From Streptosporangium minutum (GTDB lineage Bacteria > Actinomycetota > Actinomycetes > Streptosporangiales > Streptosporangiaceae), in assembly GCF_002149035.1 (NCBI RefSeq), contig NZ_NGFP01000088.1, positions 1-32,510 on the forward strand: DNA of 32,510 nt, written 5' to 3'. How positions within the stretch are numbered: the stretch's first letter is position 1; the number at the start of each line of letters is the position of its first letter. The position numbers and the translations under genes are program-made. The notes beneath the pieces were generated by a model. The model did no database searches and was not told the DNA's origin. It saw nothing but the letters and a program-made list of their open reading frames with translations. Below are positions 7,161 through 15,539 of the stretch, in pieces.

Positions 7161-7607
7161 ATGTGGCTCATGGCGATGGACACGGAAAGACGTGGGCTGT
7201 TCTGGGATGTGCAGGCGGGGCGGGTCCCGCCGCCGCCTGCAGCGGTGACTTTGGGCTGGGAACTGGTTGGGGTGGATCCGGAGCAGGGGACTGTCGAGGT
7301 GGCGTTTCAGGCGGGTGATCAGTTCGTGAACCCCGCCGGTGTGATCCAGGGCGGGTTCCTGGCCGCGATGCTCGATGACACCTTGGGGCCGGCGCTGGTC
7401 GCGACGTTGCCGGAGGACCAGTTCGCGCCGACTCTCGATCTTCATGTTCAGTTCCTCCGGCCCGCCCGCCCCGGACGGCTTCTGGGGCGCGGACGGATCG
7501 TGCAGCGCGGCAAGGAGGTGTGCTTTCTCGCCGGTGAGCTCATCGGCCCCGACGGCAGGACGGTGGCTGTGGCGACCGCGACCGCGCGGATCCAGACCAT
7601 TCGCTAG
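7161..7607 (+). CDS. PaaI-family hotdog thioesterase
   Basis: About 148 residues; ATG codons at 7161, 7170 and 7176 are all possible, none with a strong ribosome binding site. The hotdog fold is clear: FVNPAGVIQGGFLAAMLDDTLG is the family's central helix with the HGG-like motif (here QGG) and the acidic residue used in catalysis, followed by the beta strands TLDLHVQFLRPARPGRL and GRTVAVATATARI. Members hydrolyse acyl- or phenylacetyl-CoA thioesters; the substrate is unknown. It is a single gene, with an IS remnant starting directly after the stop. Confidence 0.85.
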   Translation: MWLMAMDTERRGLFWDVQAGRVPPPPAAVTLGWELVGVDPEQGTVEVAFQAGDQFVNPAGVIQGGFLAAMLDDTLGPALVATLPEDQFAPTLDLHVQFLRPARPGRLLGRGRIVQRGKEVCFLAGELIGPDGRTVAVATATARIQTIR

Positions 7608-7611
7608 TGCC

Positions 7612-7751
7612 TGCGCCGTCCTCGACGGCACAGCGTCCCCGTCGACCGCCTCGCCGACCAGCGGCCGTACTCCTCCGGCAAGCGCAGACGCCACGGCATG
7701 AACGTCCAGGTCCTCGCCGACCCCGCCGGTCGGCTCGTGTGGATTCGGTGA
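7612..7751 (+). pseudogene. DDE_Tnp_4 (IS5-type) transposase fragment
   Basis: VLDGT, then after a frame change VPVDRLADQRPYSSGKRRRH and GMNVQVLADPAGRLVW, is the middle of an IS5-group DDE transposase (first catalytic Asp and the GK+RHGMN block). The fragment has a one-base frame error and ends at TGA 7749-7751. No terminal repeats were identified. The following 7752-7961 has no supportable gene. Confidence 0.7.
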
Positions 7752-7961
7752 GACCGGCCTGGTGGGCGGCGTGCCGGTAGTCCGCCACGTGACGTTGGTG
7801 TTCGCGCGCGGCGCTCGGGGCCAGGCGCTGGCGGGTCCAGTCCATGGCGCGGACGGTCCCGGCGGTATGCCGGCGCCCCATCACCACGGCCGCCACCGGC
7901 CCGCCCGCCACTGCGGCACCCCGTGCCGCCAAGCCGCGCACCGAGCCCGCCGCGCTCGCGG

Positions 7962-8771
7962 CTAGCCTGGCCGGACTCCGTCGCCGACTCTCAGCTCGCC
8001 GAGATTCCTGGGCACCAGGCGGATGCCGAACCAGGTCTTTCCGTCCCAGCGGCGGTGTTCGGCCAGGGTTCTCAGGGGTTCCTTGCCGCGTTCCTGCGTG
8101 GCCGGGTCCCAGATGGTGGCGGCGCAGCGGTCGCACAACTCCGAGACGCGGAAGTCGATCTCACCGATGCGGACCGACGTCCAGGCGTCCTCCGCGAAGG
8201 GTTCCGCGCCGTCGATGACGGCGTTGGGCCGGAAGCGGGCGACGTCGAGGGGGGCCGGGGGGTGCTCCTGGCGTTCCATGGCGCCTTCGGCGATCCAGTC
8301 GTCCAGGCGCTGGAGCGAACTCCTGGAGACCAGGTGGAGGGGGGCGTCCCAGAGGCCGCCGGGTTCCCCGGTGACGGTCCGGCGTCCGGGGTCGTCCAGC
8401 CAGATGAGGCGGGCGGGCTTGCCGAGCAGGCGGGTGAACCATTCATGGGCGTCGGCGTGGGCGAGGACGGCTCGGTCGAGGTCGGCTCGGTCGAGGTCGG
8501 AGGAACCTACCGGGATCGTGTCGCCGGTGGCCGGGGGGACCTTGAGCCCGTCCATGCCCTTCGCCGACAGGCGGAGGTCGCCTTCGGGGGTTTCGACGGC
8601 CGAAACCGAGAGGAGCCGGGGGTGTTCGCCTACCCAGATCGCTTCTCCCAGCGGGTCCACCACGGCCCAGCGGCGGTCGCCTTCCAGACCCCAGGGGAGG
8701 ACTCGGGCGGATAGGCGGGGGATGCCTTTGGTGGACTTGACGGGGTAGGTGCGGATCTCCGCTAGTTCCAT
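7962..8771 (-). CDS. MOSC-domain protein (YcbX/mARC-like)
   Basis: 269 residues from ATG at 8771. The N-terminal beta-barrel domain opens MELAEIRTYPVKSTKG, the hallmark of the YcbX/mARC group, and the C-terminal MOSC domain ends with SELCDRCAATIWDP, carrying the conserved Cys expected to bind the molybdenum cofactor, and GIRLVPRNLGELRVGD. Such proteins reduce N-hydroxylated compounds or transfer sulfur, and need an electron donor encoded elsewhere. A 15-bp in-frame tandem duplication gives DLDRADLDRA near residue 95. There is no ribosome binding site; a -10-like TATCCT ends seven bases before the ATG, suggesting leaderless translation. Confidence 0.87.
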   Translation of the reverse strand: MELAEIRTYPVKSTKGIPRLSARVLPWGLEGDRRWAVVDPLGEAIWVGEHPRLLSVSAVETPEGDLRLSAKGMDGLKVPPATGDTIPVGSSDLDRADLDRAVLAHADAHEWFTRLLGKPARLIWLDDPGRRTVTGEPGGLWDAPLHLVSRSSLQRLDDWIAEGAMERQEHPPAPLDVARFRPNAVIDGAEPFAEDAWTSVRIGEIDFRVSELCDRCAATIWDPATQERGKEPLRTLAEHRRWDGKTWFGIRLVPRNLGELRVGDGVRPG

Positions 8772-8806
8772 TGGACAAGGATAGAAGAGAGCGCTCTCTT
8801 GGGATA
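8772..8806 (-). promoter_or_regulatory. Promoter with 16-bp perfect palindrome before the MOSC gene
   Basis: AAGAGAGCGCTCTCTT at 8785-8800 is a perfect palindrome. On the minus strand TATCCT follows it immediately and the ATG lies seven bases later, so the palindrome fills the space where a repressor would block the promoter. The palindrome is seen; the regulator is unknown. Confidence 0.55.
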
Positions 8807-9006
8807 TGGGAGCGTGTCCACAGGGCGTCCGGAGCGGGGCATCGGGCCCCTCCGGGATGCGCGTTTCGCAGCTCTTCGACGAGGCGGCGGGGTCCGTCCG
8901 TCGGAAGTCCGGTAGCGGCTTCTGGTGAAACATTCATTGCGGGTGCCGTCGGAGGACGAGGCTTGGCGCCTCCTCTCCAAGCGGGCCCGGCGGCATCGCC
9001 CAGGTC

Positions 9007-9147
9007 CGCCGCTTTCCCTCACGACAGGTTCGGACGCCTTGCCGGCCCGGAGAAGGGCAGCGAAGACGCCGGCGTCCCTGCACCGCCGGAAGCGGTTGCG
9101 GACGGCCGGCCAGGCGCCGAACTCCTTGGGTATCTCCCACCGGAATG
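9007..9147 (-). pseudogene. IS5-type OrfA remnant
   Basis: The minus strand reads FRWEIPKEFGAWPAVRNRF, then RRCRDAGVFAALLRAGK, matching the N-terminal DUF4096-like domain of IS5-group transposases (family pattern: lP..fG.W..v..RfrrW...G+f..ll). No start, catalytic domain or terminal repeats. The surrounding 8807-9347 has no other gene I can support. Confidence 0.55.
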
Positions 9148-9347
9148 CCCCCCGAAGGTGTCATGATCTATTTTGCCGATGATGTCGACCCCCGCCGCCT
9201 ACCCGCACCGAGATCGGCTGACCGGCCTGGGTGAGGCTCACGCCTGCTGCGGCGAGCCCAGATGATCACGATGTAATCTCCTCGGACACGGTCCGGACGC
9301 GCTGTGCGGGGCGTCCCGCGGGATACCCCCTCCTTCGAGAGGCGGCC

Positions 9348-9959
9348 ATGCGGTCACCGACCTACCTGCACGACCTTCTGGTCTCGACCATCTTCACCGA
9401 GGGGCTCGATGCCGAGATGGACCTGTGGGCGCTGGGATTCAGCGCCCTCTGGATCAAGGGCGCGGACCTCGACACCCTCGCTCCGACCCTCCACCTGGAC
9501 CCTGACACCCGCACTCCCTGCTACCTGAGCGAGATCCTCGACCACAACATCGACGACGGCTCCGACTGGGTGGCCGAGGTCAACGGCTGGATCGGCATCG
9601 TGCCGGCGCGTTCCGACGACGCGTTCCTGCTGTCCATCACCGACGACGGTCGTCAGGCCCTCAGCCTGAGCATGGACATCCAAGGCAGGGAATACTTCAA
9701 ATACGCCCGCGACGGGCGCATGATCGTCTCCTTCGAGCCGACCTGGCCGGAGGAGCGGTTCGGCGACGACCCGCACGCGCTCGATCACCTGATGGACGGA
9801 CTGCGCTTCCAGATCACCGATGACGGCGTCCTCGACGATCGCGTGGAACAATACGAGAGCATCAGCTCCGCCTTGGCGCTCATCGGACGGATCACAGAAA
9901 CCGACATCGCCACCGACTGGTTCCAGGCGCGGCACTCACGCATCAGACCCACCTCCTGA
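9348..9959 (+). CDS. DUF6461-like protein
   Basis: 203 residues from ATG at 9348 with GAGAGG upstream. It begins MRSPTYLHDLLVSTIFTEGL and contains WVAEVNGWIGIVPARSDDAF, LSLSMDIQGREYFKYARDG and IVSFEPTWPEERFGDDPHAL, the beta-strand pattern of the actinobacterial DUF6461 group (the VSFEP.WP..R segment is typical). Function is unknown; members are often found near toxin, effector or mobile genes. A second member is at 21308 and a broken one at 30901, so the group is repeated in this window. Confidence 0.7.
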   Translation: MRSPTYLHDLLVSTIFTEGLDAEMDLWALGFSALWIKGADLDTLAPTLHLDPDTRTPCYLSEILDHNIDDGSDWVAEVNGWIGIVPARSDDAFLLSITDDGRQALSLSMDIQGREYFKYARDGRMIVSFEPTWPEERFGDDPHALDHLMDGLRFQITDDGVLDDRVEQYESISSALALIGRITETDIATDWFQARHSRIRPTS

Positions 9960-10422
9960 CGGCTCGCGCTCAGGGCAGGAGCACACCGTTGGCCGGCCGT
10001 GCTGGGAAACCTCCGTCGTGACCTGCTGGAGGCGGGAGAACAGCTGACAGCCTTAACCGCAGACACACGCGCTTTCCTTGCCGACTTCCGCCTCATCGCC
10101 GATGTTTCGGCAGTGCGCGCCTGACGCAGACCGCATTCCTCCGGCCCTCGCCGGTCCGGAAACCGGCTGATGAGACCGCGGTGAAAGCGGAGTCGGCCTT
10201 CTCCGCGAGGATTTGCTTATTTGAAAACGTGATCTGTTCCACGGTGACGCGGACAGATCTTTCATAGATTATGGTCATCGATCGGCGGCGCCGTTCCCGG
10301 CCGAAGCCTCTCATGGAGGATGCACCGTGAAAGACCAATGGTGTCACGGCGTCCCTGCCGTCGGCGGACGAGAACAGACGGCCGCCGCCCGATCGACCGG
10401 ACGAGCACCGGAACAGAGCTGA
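9960..10422 (+). promoter_or_regulatory. Upstream region of the type VII locus with inverted repeat
   Basis: No supported gene in about 460 bases. A perfect 7-bp inverted repeat, GATCTGT (10231-10237) and ACAGATC (10253-10259), is separated by 15 bases and followed by TAGATTAT at 10265-10272, a plausible -10. This would leave a leader of about 145 bases before the WXG100 gene at 10423. Confidence 0.4.
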
Positions 10423-10731
10423 ATGGCGATCTACGACGGATACGAAGTGGACCCACAGGCGCTCCGGCAACGTGCCACCGCCTTCACCGCCGCGGGCACG
10501 ACGCTCGAGGGCGCCAAGGGGCGACTCAGGGCCGCACTGGCCGCCGGGAGTTCCCCCTGGGGCCACGATCAGTACGGCAAGCAGTTCGAGGAGGGCTACG
10601 TGCCGCTCATGACGGCCATCCTCCAAAAGCTGGATGAGTCCGTCGAGGCGTTACACGACATCAAGCGTGGTCTCGACGTGATGGCGGCACGCTATGAAGA
10701 GGTCGAGAGGCAGAGCACGATAAGGCCGTGA
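10423..10731 (+). CDS. WXG100-family type VII secretion protein
   Basis: 102 residues, all helical, with the turn SPWGHDQYGKQF (Trp46-Gly47) between two helices, the ESAT-6/WXG100 hairpin layout in the actinobacterial variant PWG.D..GK.F. It would form a heterodimer with the WXG-like N-terminal domain of the protein encoded 6 bases downstream and guide it to the ESX-type secretion ATPase, which is not in this window. The C-terminal YEEVERQS could serve as part of the YxxxD/E-like export signal. Confidence 0.82.
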   Translation: MAIYDGYEVDPQALRQRATAFTAAGTTLEGAKGRLRAALAAGSSPWGHDQYGKQFEEGYVPLMTAILQKLDESVEALHDIKRGLDVMAARYEEVERQSTIRP

Positions 10732-10737
10732 CCTGAG

Positions 10738-13701
10738 ATGGACAGCCACCTTGAAGCACTGGTCCCTGCCATCGTGCGGCCTTACGTGGGCTGGATCGTC
10801 GGAATGGACTGGCCGGAGGGTGACGAGGAGCGCTGTTTCCAGCTGTCCGACGCCTACCGGGAGGTTGCCGAGGCGATCGCGGTCCTGATGGAGGACGGCG
10901 ACGATGCCTGCCTCAACGTGTGCAAATGCATGGACGGGCCGGCCTCCGACGCATTCAAGGAATATTGGAAGACGTTCACCACGGTCGACCCGCGCCCGTT
11001 GTGCCGTCTGAAGCAGGGGTGCGAGCGGGCAGGCGAACAGCTCAACGCGATGGGCCTGGAGATCGAGTACGCCAAATACATGATTCTGCTGTCCCTGATC
11101 CTGCTGGGAATGCAGATCACCTACTTCGTCGCCCTGGCCGCACCGTCGTTCGGGAGGTCGCTGAGCCTGATCCCCATGGCGTGCAGGCTGACGCAGATGA
11201 CCGTGCGGCAGATCGCCATGCGGCTGCTGCGCAACATCGCCTTGTTCACCGGGGTGATGGTCGGGATGGACGGGCTCATCCAGACCATACAGATGGCCAG
11301 TGGGCGGCGGGAGGATTGGGACTGGCTCAAGACAGGCATGTCACTGGCCGGCGGCGCGCTGGCGGGACTGACGTTCACCGGATTGGGCGTGGTGATCAAC
11401 AAGCTGGGCGGCGCGCGCATGGCGAGCGAGACGGTGGAGCGTCTGGCGATGACGGGAAGGGAGAAGACCGCCGCTTTCCTGGACAACTCGGCGTGGGGCA
11501 TGGCGACGCAGAGCATGATGGCCAACACCACCGCCGCCGTGCCGATGCTGGCGGCGAACGGTCAGCTGAGCTGGGAGATGCTCGCCAAGAGCGCCACCGC
11601 CGGCTTTCTGGGGGGTGCCGACGGCCACCTCATCACCCCGACCGGCCGTCACGGTGTCAACGGCCTGTCCAGCCCGGTCGGCCACTTCCCGGAAATGGGA
11701 GACCCCGCCGCCCCGGGCGGCCGCCACGGCGCCGGTGGTGACCCGTCCCCGCCCATCGCCCTCACCGGGAACGACCCGGTGCCCGCCGGGCTCCATCCGG
11801 CCATGGCTCCAGACGGTTCCGCCAGGGTGACGCCGCCCCATCCCAACGCGGCCGACTCGACGGTCGTCGCCTCCATCCTCCACGACACCGCGCACCCCGA
11901 TCCGGCGACGCCGTCCCCCATCGGCTCAGAAGTGATCGCCGGGGACAGGCCCGGACCTCCGCAGGGCCAGCCGACCCACAGCGGAACGGGCGTGCCTGCC
12001 CGCCCGCCCGGAGACACGCAGGCGCCGGCGGCTCCCCGCGCCCGCCCGGACACACAAGCGGGCGCCCCCGCCGCCGCACGCCCCGACACTCCCGCCGCAC
12101 GTCCCGACACTCCCGCCGCACGTCCCGACACTCCTGCTGCCCCTCGCCCCGATACCCTCGTCGCGGCCCGTCCGGACACGGCCGCCCCTCGCACCGATGC
12201 GCCGGCGGCCGCTGGAGCCCGTCCGGACACGCCCGCATTGACCGGGGAGCGGCCTGCGCCGGGTTACATAGATCGGATGCTCAACCCGGATTCGCCTTCC
12301 GGACCGCCGAAGGACGCCCCCCACCTGGCCAACGATCCCTCGACCTCCGCGCAGCCACACGAGGCACCCGTCCCAGCGTCCCGCGATGCGTCACAGACCG
12401 GTTCGGCCCCGCACGATCCCGCCGCGTCCGGTGCCGTCCCGCCACGGGGGCCCGGGGACGGGGCGCCTCCCCCTGCGGACCCTCCCCGATCCTCGGATTC
12501 AGGTCGCGGTGTGCCTCCGGACGACAAGACAGCACAGCTGCGACCCCGGGAAGACGACAAGACAGCAGGCCTGCGCCCTCGGGAAGACGACAAGACAGCA
12601 GATCTGCGCCCTCGGGAAGACGACAAGACAGCAGATCTGCGCCCTCGGGAAGACGACAAGACAGCAGGCCTGCGCCCTCGGGAAGACGACAAGACAGCAG
12701 GCCTGCGCCCTCGGGAAGACGACGCCTCCGCGCACCCCACCCCCAAAGAGATGGCAGACGACGCCTCCGCTCCGAGAGGGGCGGATGACCCTCACCCCGA
12801 TGGGGACGGTCCCGCGTCACCCCGGGTGGCGGAGCTGCTCGCCGAATTGACAACGGCAAGGGAGCGAGAGCCCCGCATACCGCCGTGGCTGGACCGTGGA
12901 ATCCATTCCGGCATCGCCGGAGAGCCCGTACTGCTGGGCGGCAAAACCGGGGGGGTGGACGGCGTAAGGCCGACCTGGTCCGTGCTGGTAGAGAAATGGA
13001 CGTTCAACGACGGCTCCCACATGATCCGAAAGGTCCTGGCGATCTCGCGAGAGGCAGACGCCGAGGTGCTGGCTGCGATAGTGGGGAAATCCTTGGGGGC
13101 CGACGTCCCCGGGGTTTACCGGGCCGACGACAGAGTCGTCTATCAGGAGTTCAAGGAGGGACAGCACAGAGCGGCGTTACCAGCGGAAGAGGTGCCGACG
13201 AGACCCGAGTTGACGCGGAGCGGCATGCGCATCAGTCTGCTCGACGTGCTGATCACCAACCCTGATCGTCACTCCTTCAACTGGTTTCTGAGTTCTGACC
13301 CGGAACTGAGATCGCCCACCGGCCAGAGGCTGGGGGTCATCGGGATCGACCACAACCTCTCGTTCGAAGACCCCAGAATTTGGGCTCCCAAAGGGGAATT
13401 CGGAACCCAGTTCGTCCGTGGTGAGCTCACACCCGACGGCGCCCACCAGATCTACGTCGGGAGGCCCAACCCGCTCAGCCCGGAGGACGTCCAGGGCATC
13501 ACGCGGGTGCTCAAAGATCCCAGGATGAAAAGGGAGTTCGAACGACGGGGACGATTGGACTGGTACCACACCATGCTCTCCCAGCTCGATATGATCGAGA
13601 GGAACGCGGTCGGGACGGAGCCAAGGATGCCGATGCCCGCACGGGTGATGCCTAAGGTGATCACACGCCCCGAGAGAAGCCCTCTCGCCTCGGAGGAGTG
13701 A
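10738..13701 (+). CDS. Polymorphic type VII effector with C-terminal PI3/4-kinase-like domain
   Basis: 987 residues. Residues 1-100 form a WXG-like helical domain as at the N-terminus of CpnT-type proteins (VGWIVGMDWPEGDEERCFQL). Hydrophobic segments lie at about 105-130, 158-180 and 196-222. Residues about 300-700 are a Pro/Ala-rich linker with ARPDTPA repeats and six DDKTAxLRPRE repeats (595-660). The C-terminal part (about 715-985) looks like a PI3/4-kinase or HipA-like fold: Lys765 in HMIRKVL, a hinge at YQEFKEGQ, the catalytic loop DRHSFN (Asp843, Asn848) and metal-binding Asp871 in GIDHNLSF. The layout fits a secreted toxin that phosphorylates a target; substrate unknown. The stop overlaps or abuts the next gene. 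Confidence 0.82.
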   Translation: MDSHLEALVPAIVRPYVGWIVGMDWPEGDEERCFQLSDAYREVAEAIAVLMEDGDDACLNVCKCMDGPASDAFKEYWKTFTTVDPRPLCRLKQGCERAGEQLNAMGLEIEYAKYMILLSLILLGMQITYFVALAAPSFGRSLSLIPMACRLTQMTVRQIAMRLLRNIALFTGVMVGMDGLIQTIQMASGRREDWDWLKTGMSLAGGALAGLTFTGLGVVINKLGGARMASETVERLAMTGREKTAAFLDNSAWGMATQSMMANTTAAVPMLAANGQLSWEMLAKSATAGFLGGADGHLITPTGRHGVNGLSSPVGHFPEMGDPAAPGGRHGAGGDPSPPIALTGNDPVPAGLHPAMAPDGSARVTPPHPNAADSTVVASILHDTAHPDPATPSPIGSEVIAGDRPGPPQGQPTHSGTGVPARPPGDTQAPAAPRARPDTQAGAPAAARPDTPAARPDTPAARPDTPAAPRPDTLVAARPDTAAPRTDAPAAAGARPDTPALTGERPAPGYIDRMLNPDSPSGPPKDAPHLANDPSTSAQPHEAPVPASRDASQTGSAPHDPAASGAVPPRGPGDGAPPPADPPRSSDSGRGVPPDDKTAQLRPREDDKTAGLRPREDDKTADLRPREDDKTADLRPREDDKTAGLRPREDDKTAGLRPREDDASAHPTPKEMADDASAPRGADDPHPDGDGPASPRVAELLAELTTAREREPRIPPWLDRGIHSGIAGEPVLLGGKTGGVDGVRPTWSVLVEKWTFNDGSHMIRKVLAISREADAEVLAAIVGKSLGADVPGVYRADDRVVYQEFKEGQHRAALPAEEVPTRPELTRSGMRISLLDVLITNPDRHSFNWFLSSDPELRSPTGQRLGVIGIDHNLSFEDPRIWAPKGEFGTQFVRGELTPDGAHQIYVGRPNPLSPEDVQGITRVLKDPRMKREFERRGRLDWYHTMLSQLDMIERNAVGTEPRMPMPARVMPKVITRPERSPLASEE
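12520..12717 (+). repeat. Six 33-bp tandem repeats inside the effector gene
   Basis: Six copies of an 11-codon unit encode DDKTAxLRPRE, with x being Q, G, D, D, G, G. Copies two to six differ only at the variable codon, so they are recent. Copy number can change without breaking the frame. The charged unit lies in the linker just before the kinase-like domain. Confidence 0.95.
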
Positions 13702-13754
13702 TCCGGATCGCAACCCCAGAGATCAACGCCGGCCACGGAACGGATGCTTCGACT

Positions 13755-13973
13755 ATGACGAGACGGGTGCTGGAAGTCGTGGCGGTAGACACCGACAGGG
13801 TCTTAGGAACGATCGAGCTGACCGAGGCGGGCGAGTTGACGGGTAGCTCGCCCGACATCCAGGACATGATCGACACTATGGCGAGCAGCAGGCGGGCAAG
13901 CCCGCAGGAGGCGTTCGAGGGCCTCACCTTCTGGAGCAACGGTTACGTCAAGGTCGTCCCCGCCGAGGGCTGA
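13755..13973 (+). CDS. Small partner protein of the kinase-like effector (possible immunity protein)
   Basis: 72 residues if started at ATG 13755 (MTRRVLEVVAV); an alternative GTG at 13698 overlaps the effector stop by four bases and would add 19 residues. Features: beta strands RVLEVVAVDTD and RVLGTIELTEAG, then a helix and the end AFEGLTFWSNGYVKVV. Small proteins ending SNGYV-like are known to me beside phage MuF and kinase-like genes, so a role as antidote or accessory of the upstream domain is inferred from position. The protein is cytoplasmic, with no signal peptide. Confidence 0.62.
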   Translation: MTRRVLEVVAVDTDRVLGTIELTEAGELTGSSPDIQDMIDTMASSRRASPQEAFEGLTFWSNGYVKVVPAEG

Positions 13974-13997
13974 CCTCGGGTCGCGCCGGACCGGCCA

Positions 13998-14433
13998 TCA
14001 TCCACGCTCCTCCGACGGCAGTTTCGAAGGCTGGGGCAGGGACGACTCGAAACTCGCCCCCTCCCCGAAGATCTCCTCGTACGGCAGGCCCTCCGGCACG
14101 AGGGGGCCCACGAGCCGCTGTGTCTCCGCCGAGACCTCGGCCGCCCCCACACCGATCTGTTCCAGGGGCGACCGCGACAGCTCCGACCGCCACAGCTCCG
14201 ACGGCGACAGCTTCCGGTAGACCCGGGGGTCAAGCTGGATGCCCTGCACCTGCCCCTGCGAGCCGACCGTCACGGCCACCATCCGGTCTTCCGACTACAG
14301 TCTTCCGACTGCGGTCTTCCGACGGCGTGGTCGCCGTCAGCTCGCTGAGCTTGCCGTAGACGTCACGCAGCTCGGCGGCCTGCCGGTTGTGCTCCTTGGC
14401 GAGCTCCTCCATCGTGGCCTGAAACTCATCCAT
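13998..14433 (-). pseudogene. YbaB/EbfC-family gene broken by a 14-bp triplication
   Basis: The first frame from ATG 14433 (GAGGGA upstream) reads MDEFQATMEELAKEHNRQAA, then ELRDVYGKLSELTATTPSED, the YbaB N-terminal helix. The rest, MVAVTVGSQGQVQGIQLDPR then VYRKLSPSELWRSELSR, continues in another frame from 14282. Between them sits the repeat at 14286-14327; removing two of its three units (28 bp) restores one frame through TPSEDRMVAVTVGS. YbaB-family proteins bind DNA or chaperone WXG proteins and are commonly encoded at ESX-like loci, which fits here. As it stands the product is truncated after about 45 residues. Confidence 0.8.
14286..14327. repeat. Three 14-bp tandem units causing a frameshift
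   Basis: GTCTTCCGACTACA, GTCTTCCGACTGCG and GTCTTCCGACGGCG follow one another exactly. Unit length is not a multiple of three, so gain or loss of a unit switches the reading frame of the YbaB-family gene. Confidence 0.95.
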
Positions 14434-14498
14434 CAGCGGCGATCCCTCTAGTAGATCATTTCGAGCATGTGCCGGATCTTGCGAGTACCGTCATTGGC

Positions 14499-14891
14499 AT
14501 GGGTCTGCTGTTGGTGTTGCGTCCTCCACAGGCGCATCCGAAGAGCCTGCGTCGGGCTACCCGGGCCCAGCGCCGTGAGCACCGCCGTGCCGACGCCGAG
14601 GAGTGGGAGATCGCGCAGCAGCGAGGTTGGCTGCTGGACGTGGAGGTGGAGAAGCTACTGTCGCTGGTGAACAGTGCCGGGGGCACCAGGCTACCGATTC
14701 TCGGGCAGCTCGACCCGTGGGCGGACACCGTTCTCGATCGCCGCGACCTACCCCCGCTTGAAGCTGACGTCGATCGTCTGGAGGCAGTCGCCGGCGATGA
14801 CGTACAGGGCGAGTTGGTGGCGGCCATGCGGAAGCTGCTGCTGAATTGGCGTACAGAGCCCGATCTGATGTTGCACTGCTACGGGGATTGA
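14499..14891 (+). CDS. Hypothetical protein
   Basis: About 130 residues from ATG 14499 (MGLLLVLRPPQAHPKSL); a GTG at 14469 would add ten residues, and neither has a clear ribosome binding site. Mostly helical and charged, with DAEEWEIAQQRGWLLDVEVE and an end ELVAAMRKLLLNWRTEPD. No family is recognised. Codon use is normal for the region. It is divergent from the YbaB-family gene and may be part of the same accessory locus. Confidence 0.55.
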   Translation: MGLLLVLRPPQAHPKSLRRATRAQRREHRRADAEEWEIAQQRGWLLDVEVEKLLSLVNSAGGTRLPILGQLDPWADTVLDRRDLPPLEADVDRLEAVAGDDVQGELVAAMRKLLLNWRTEPDLMLHCYGD

Positions 14892-15089
14892 CCGCACCCA
14901 CCTGACCGGAACCCTCCAACGGCTTCGCTCCTGGATCGAGCGGCACACCTCGCCTTGCAATCCGTAGGTCCCCGAACGATGTCCGCAGGCGTCCGGATCA
15001 GTTCGCCGCGCCGGTTACCGGTGATCCGGCCGTTCAGATCCGTCCGCCTCGGTTCATGATCGTCCAACTGGCCGGCTCCCAGGAAACGC

Positions 15090-15539
15090 TTATCCGCGTC
15101 CCAGGACGGGGAATCGCTCCTCTGCGGCAACGAGCGCGTCCACCAGCGGCGGGATGTCTGTCTGGTCCAGGCCTTCGATCACGAAGTTAAGGGTGTTCCA
15201 CTGCCCGGGGGCGTCGGCCACGGTACCGGAGATCGACAATGAGCCTGTGCGATGACATTCGACGGTGAGCTCTATCCAATGCTCAAGGGAGGACAGGGCG
15301 GCACTTCCCTTGACGTCCGCGTGGACGCGCTCCAAAGCCACTCGGAAGTCACGTAGTTCCTCAACCCGGAGTCCTGCATCGATCCTGGCCCTGAACCCTC
15401 CGACCTGCACATGGATCGGCGAGGTCAGCCAGTTCCCATCCCAGAAATCGGTACAGCCAGGATGCATACGACCGAGAACCCGGATCAGCACGTGATCGAG
15501 CTGCTTGTCCCGGCCGATGACAATCTCAGCGTGCTCCAT
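15090..15539 (-). CDS. WapI/DUF6228-like immunity protein
   Basis: 149 residues from ATG 15539 with AGAGGA upstream. The pattern is that of the WapI/DUF6228 group: an N-terminal beta strand, W..SPIHVQVGGFRARID, an acidic helix ELRDFRVALERVH, strands LSISGTVADAPGQWNTLNFV and the end DQTDIPPLVDALVAAEERFP. Such proteins neutralise contact-dependent or secreted toxins such as WapA. No cognate toxin gene is adjacent, so it may be an orphan immunity gene. The 198 bases before its stop (14892-15089) show nothing else. Confidence 0.68.
   Translation of the reverse strand: MEHAEIVIGRDKQLDHVLIRVLGRMHPGCTDFWDGNWLTSPIHVQVGGFRARIDAGLRVEELRDFRVALERVHADVKGSAALSSLEHWIELTVECHRTGSLSISGTVADAPGQWNTLNFVIEGLDQTDIPPLVDALVAAEERFPVLGRG

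Noticed and set aside
12520-12717. Possible CRISPR array because of regular 33-bp units
   Set aside because: No spacers between units; they are in-frame coding repeats.
12264-12746. Minus-strand repeat protein (SSRGRRPAVL repeats)
   Set aside because: Antisense reading of the DDKTA repeats in the effector gene; no ribosome binding site.
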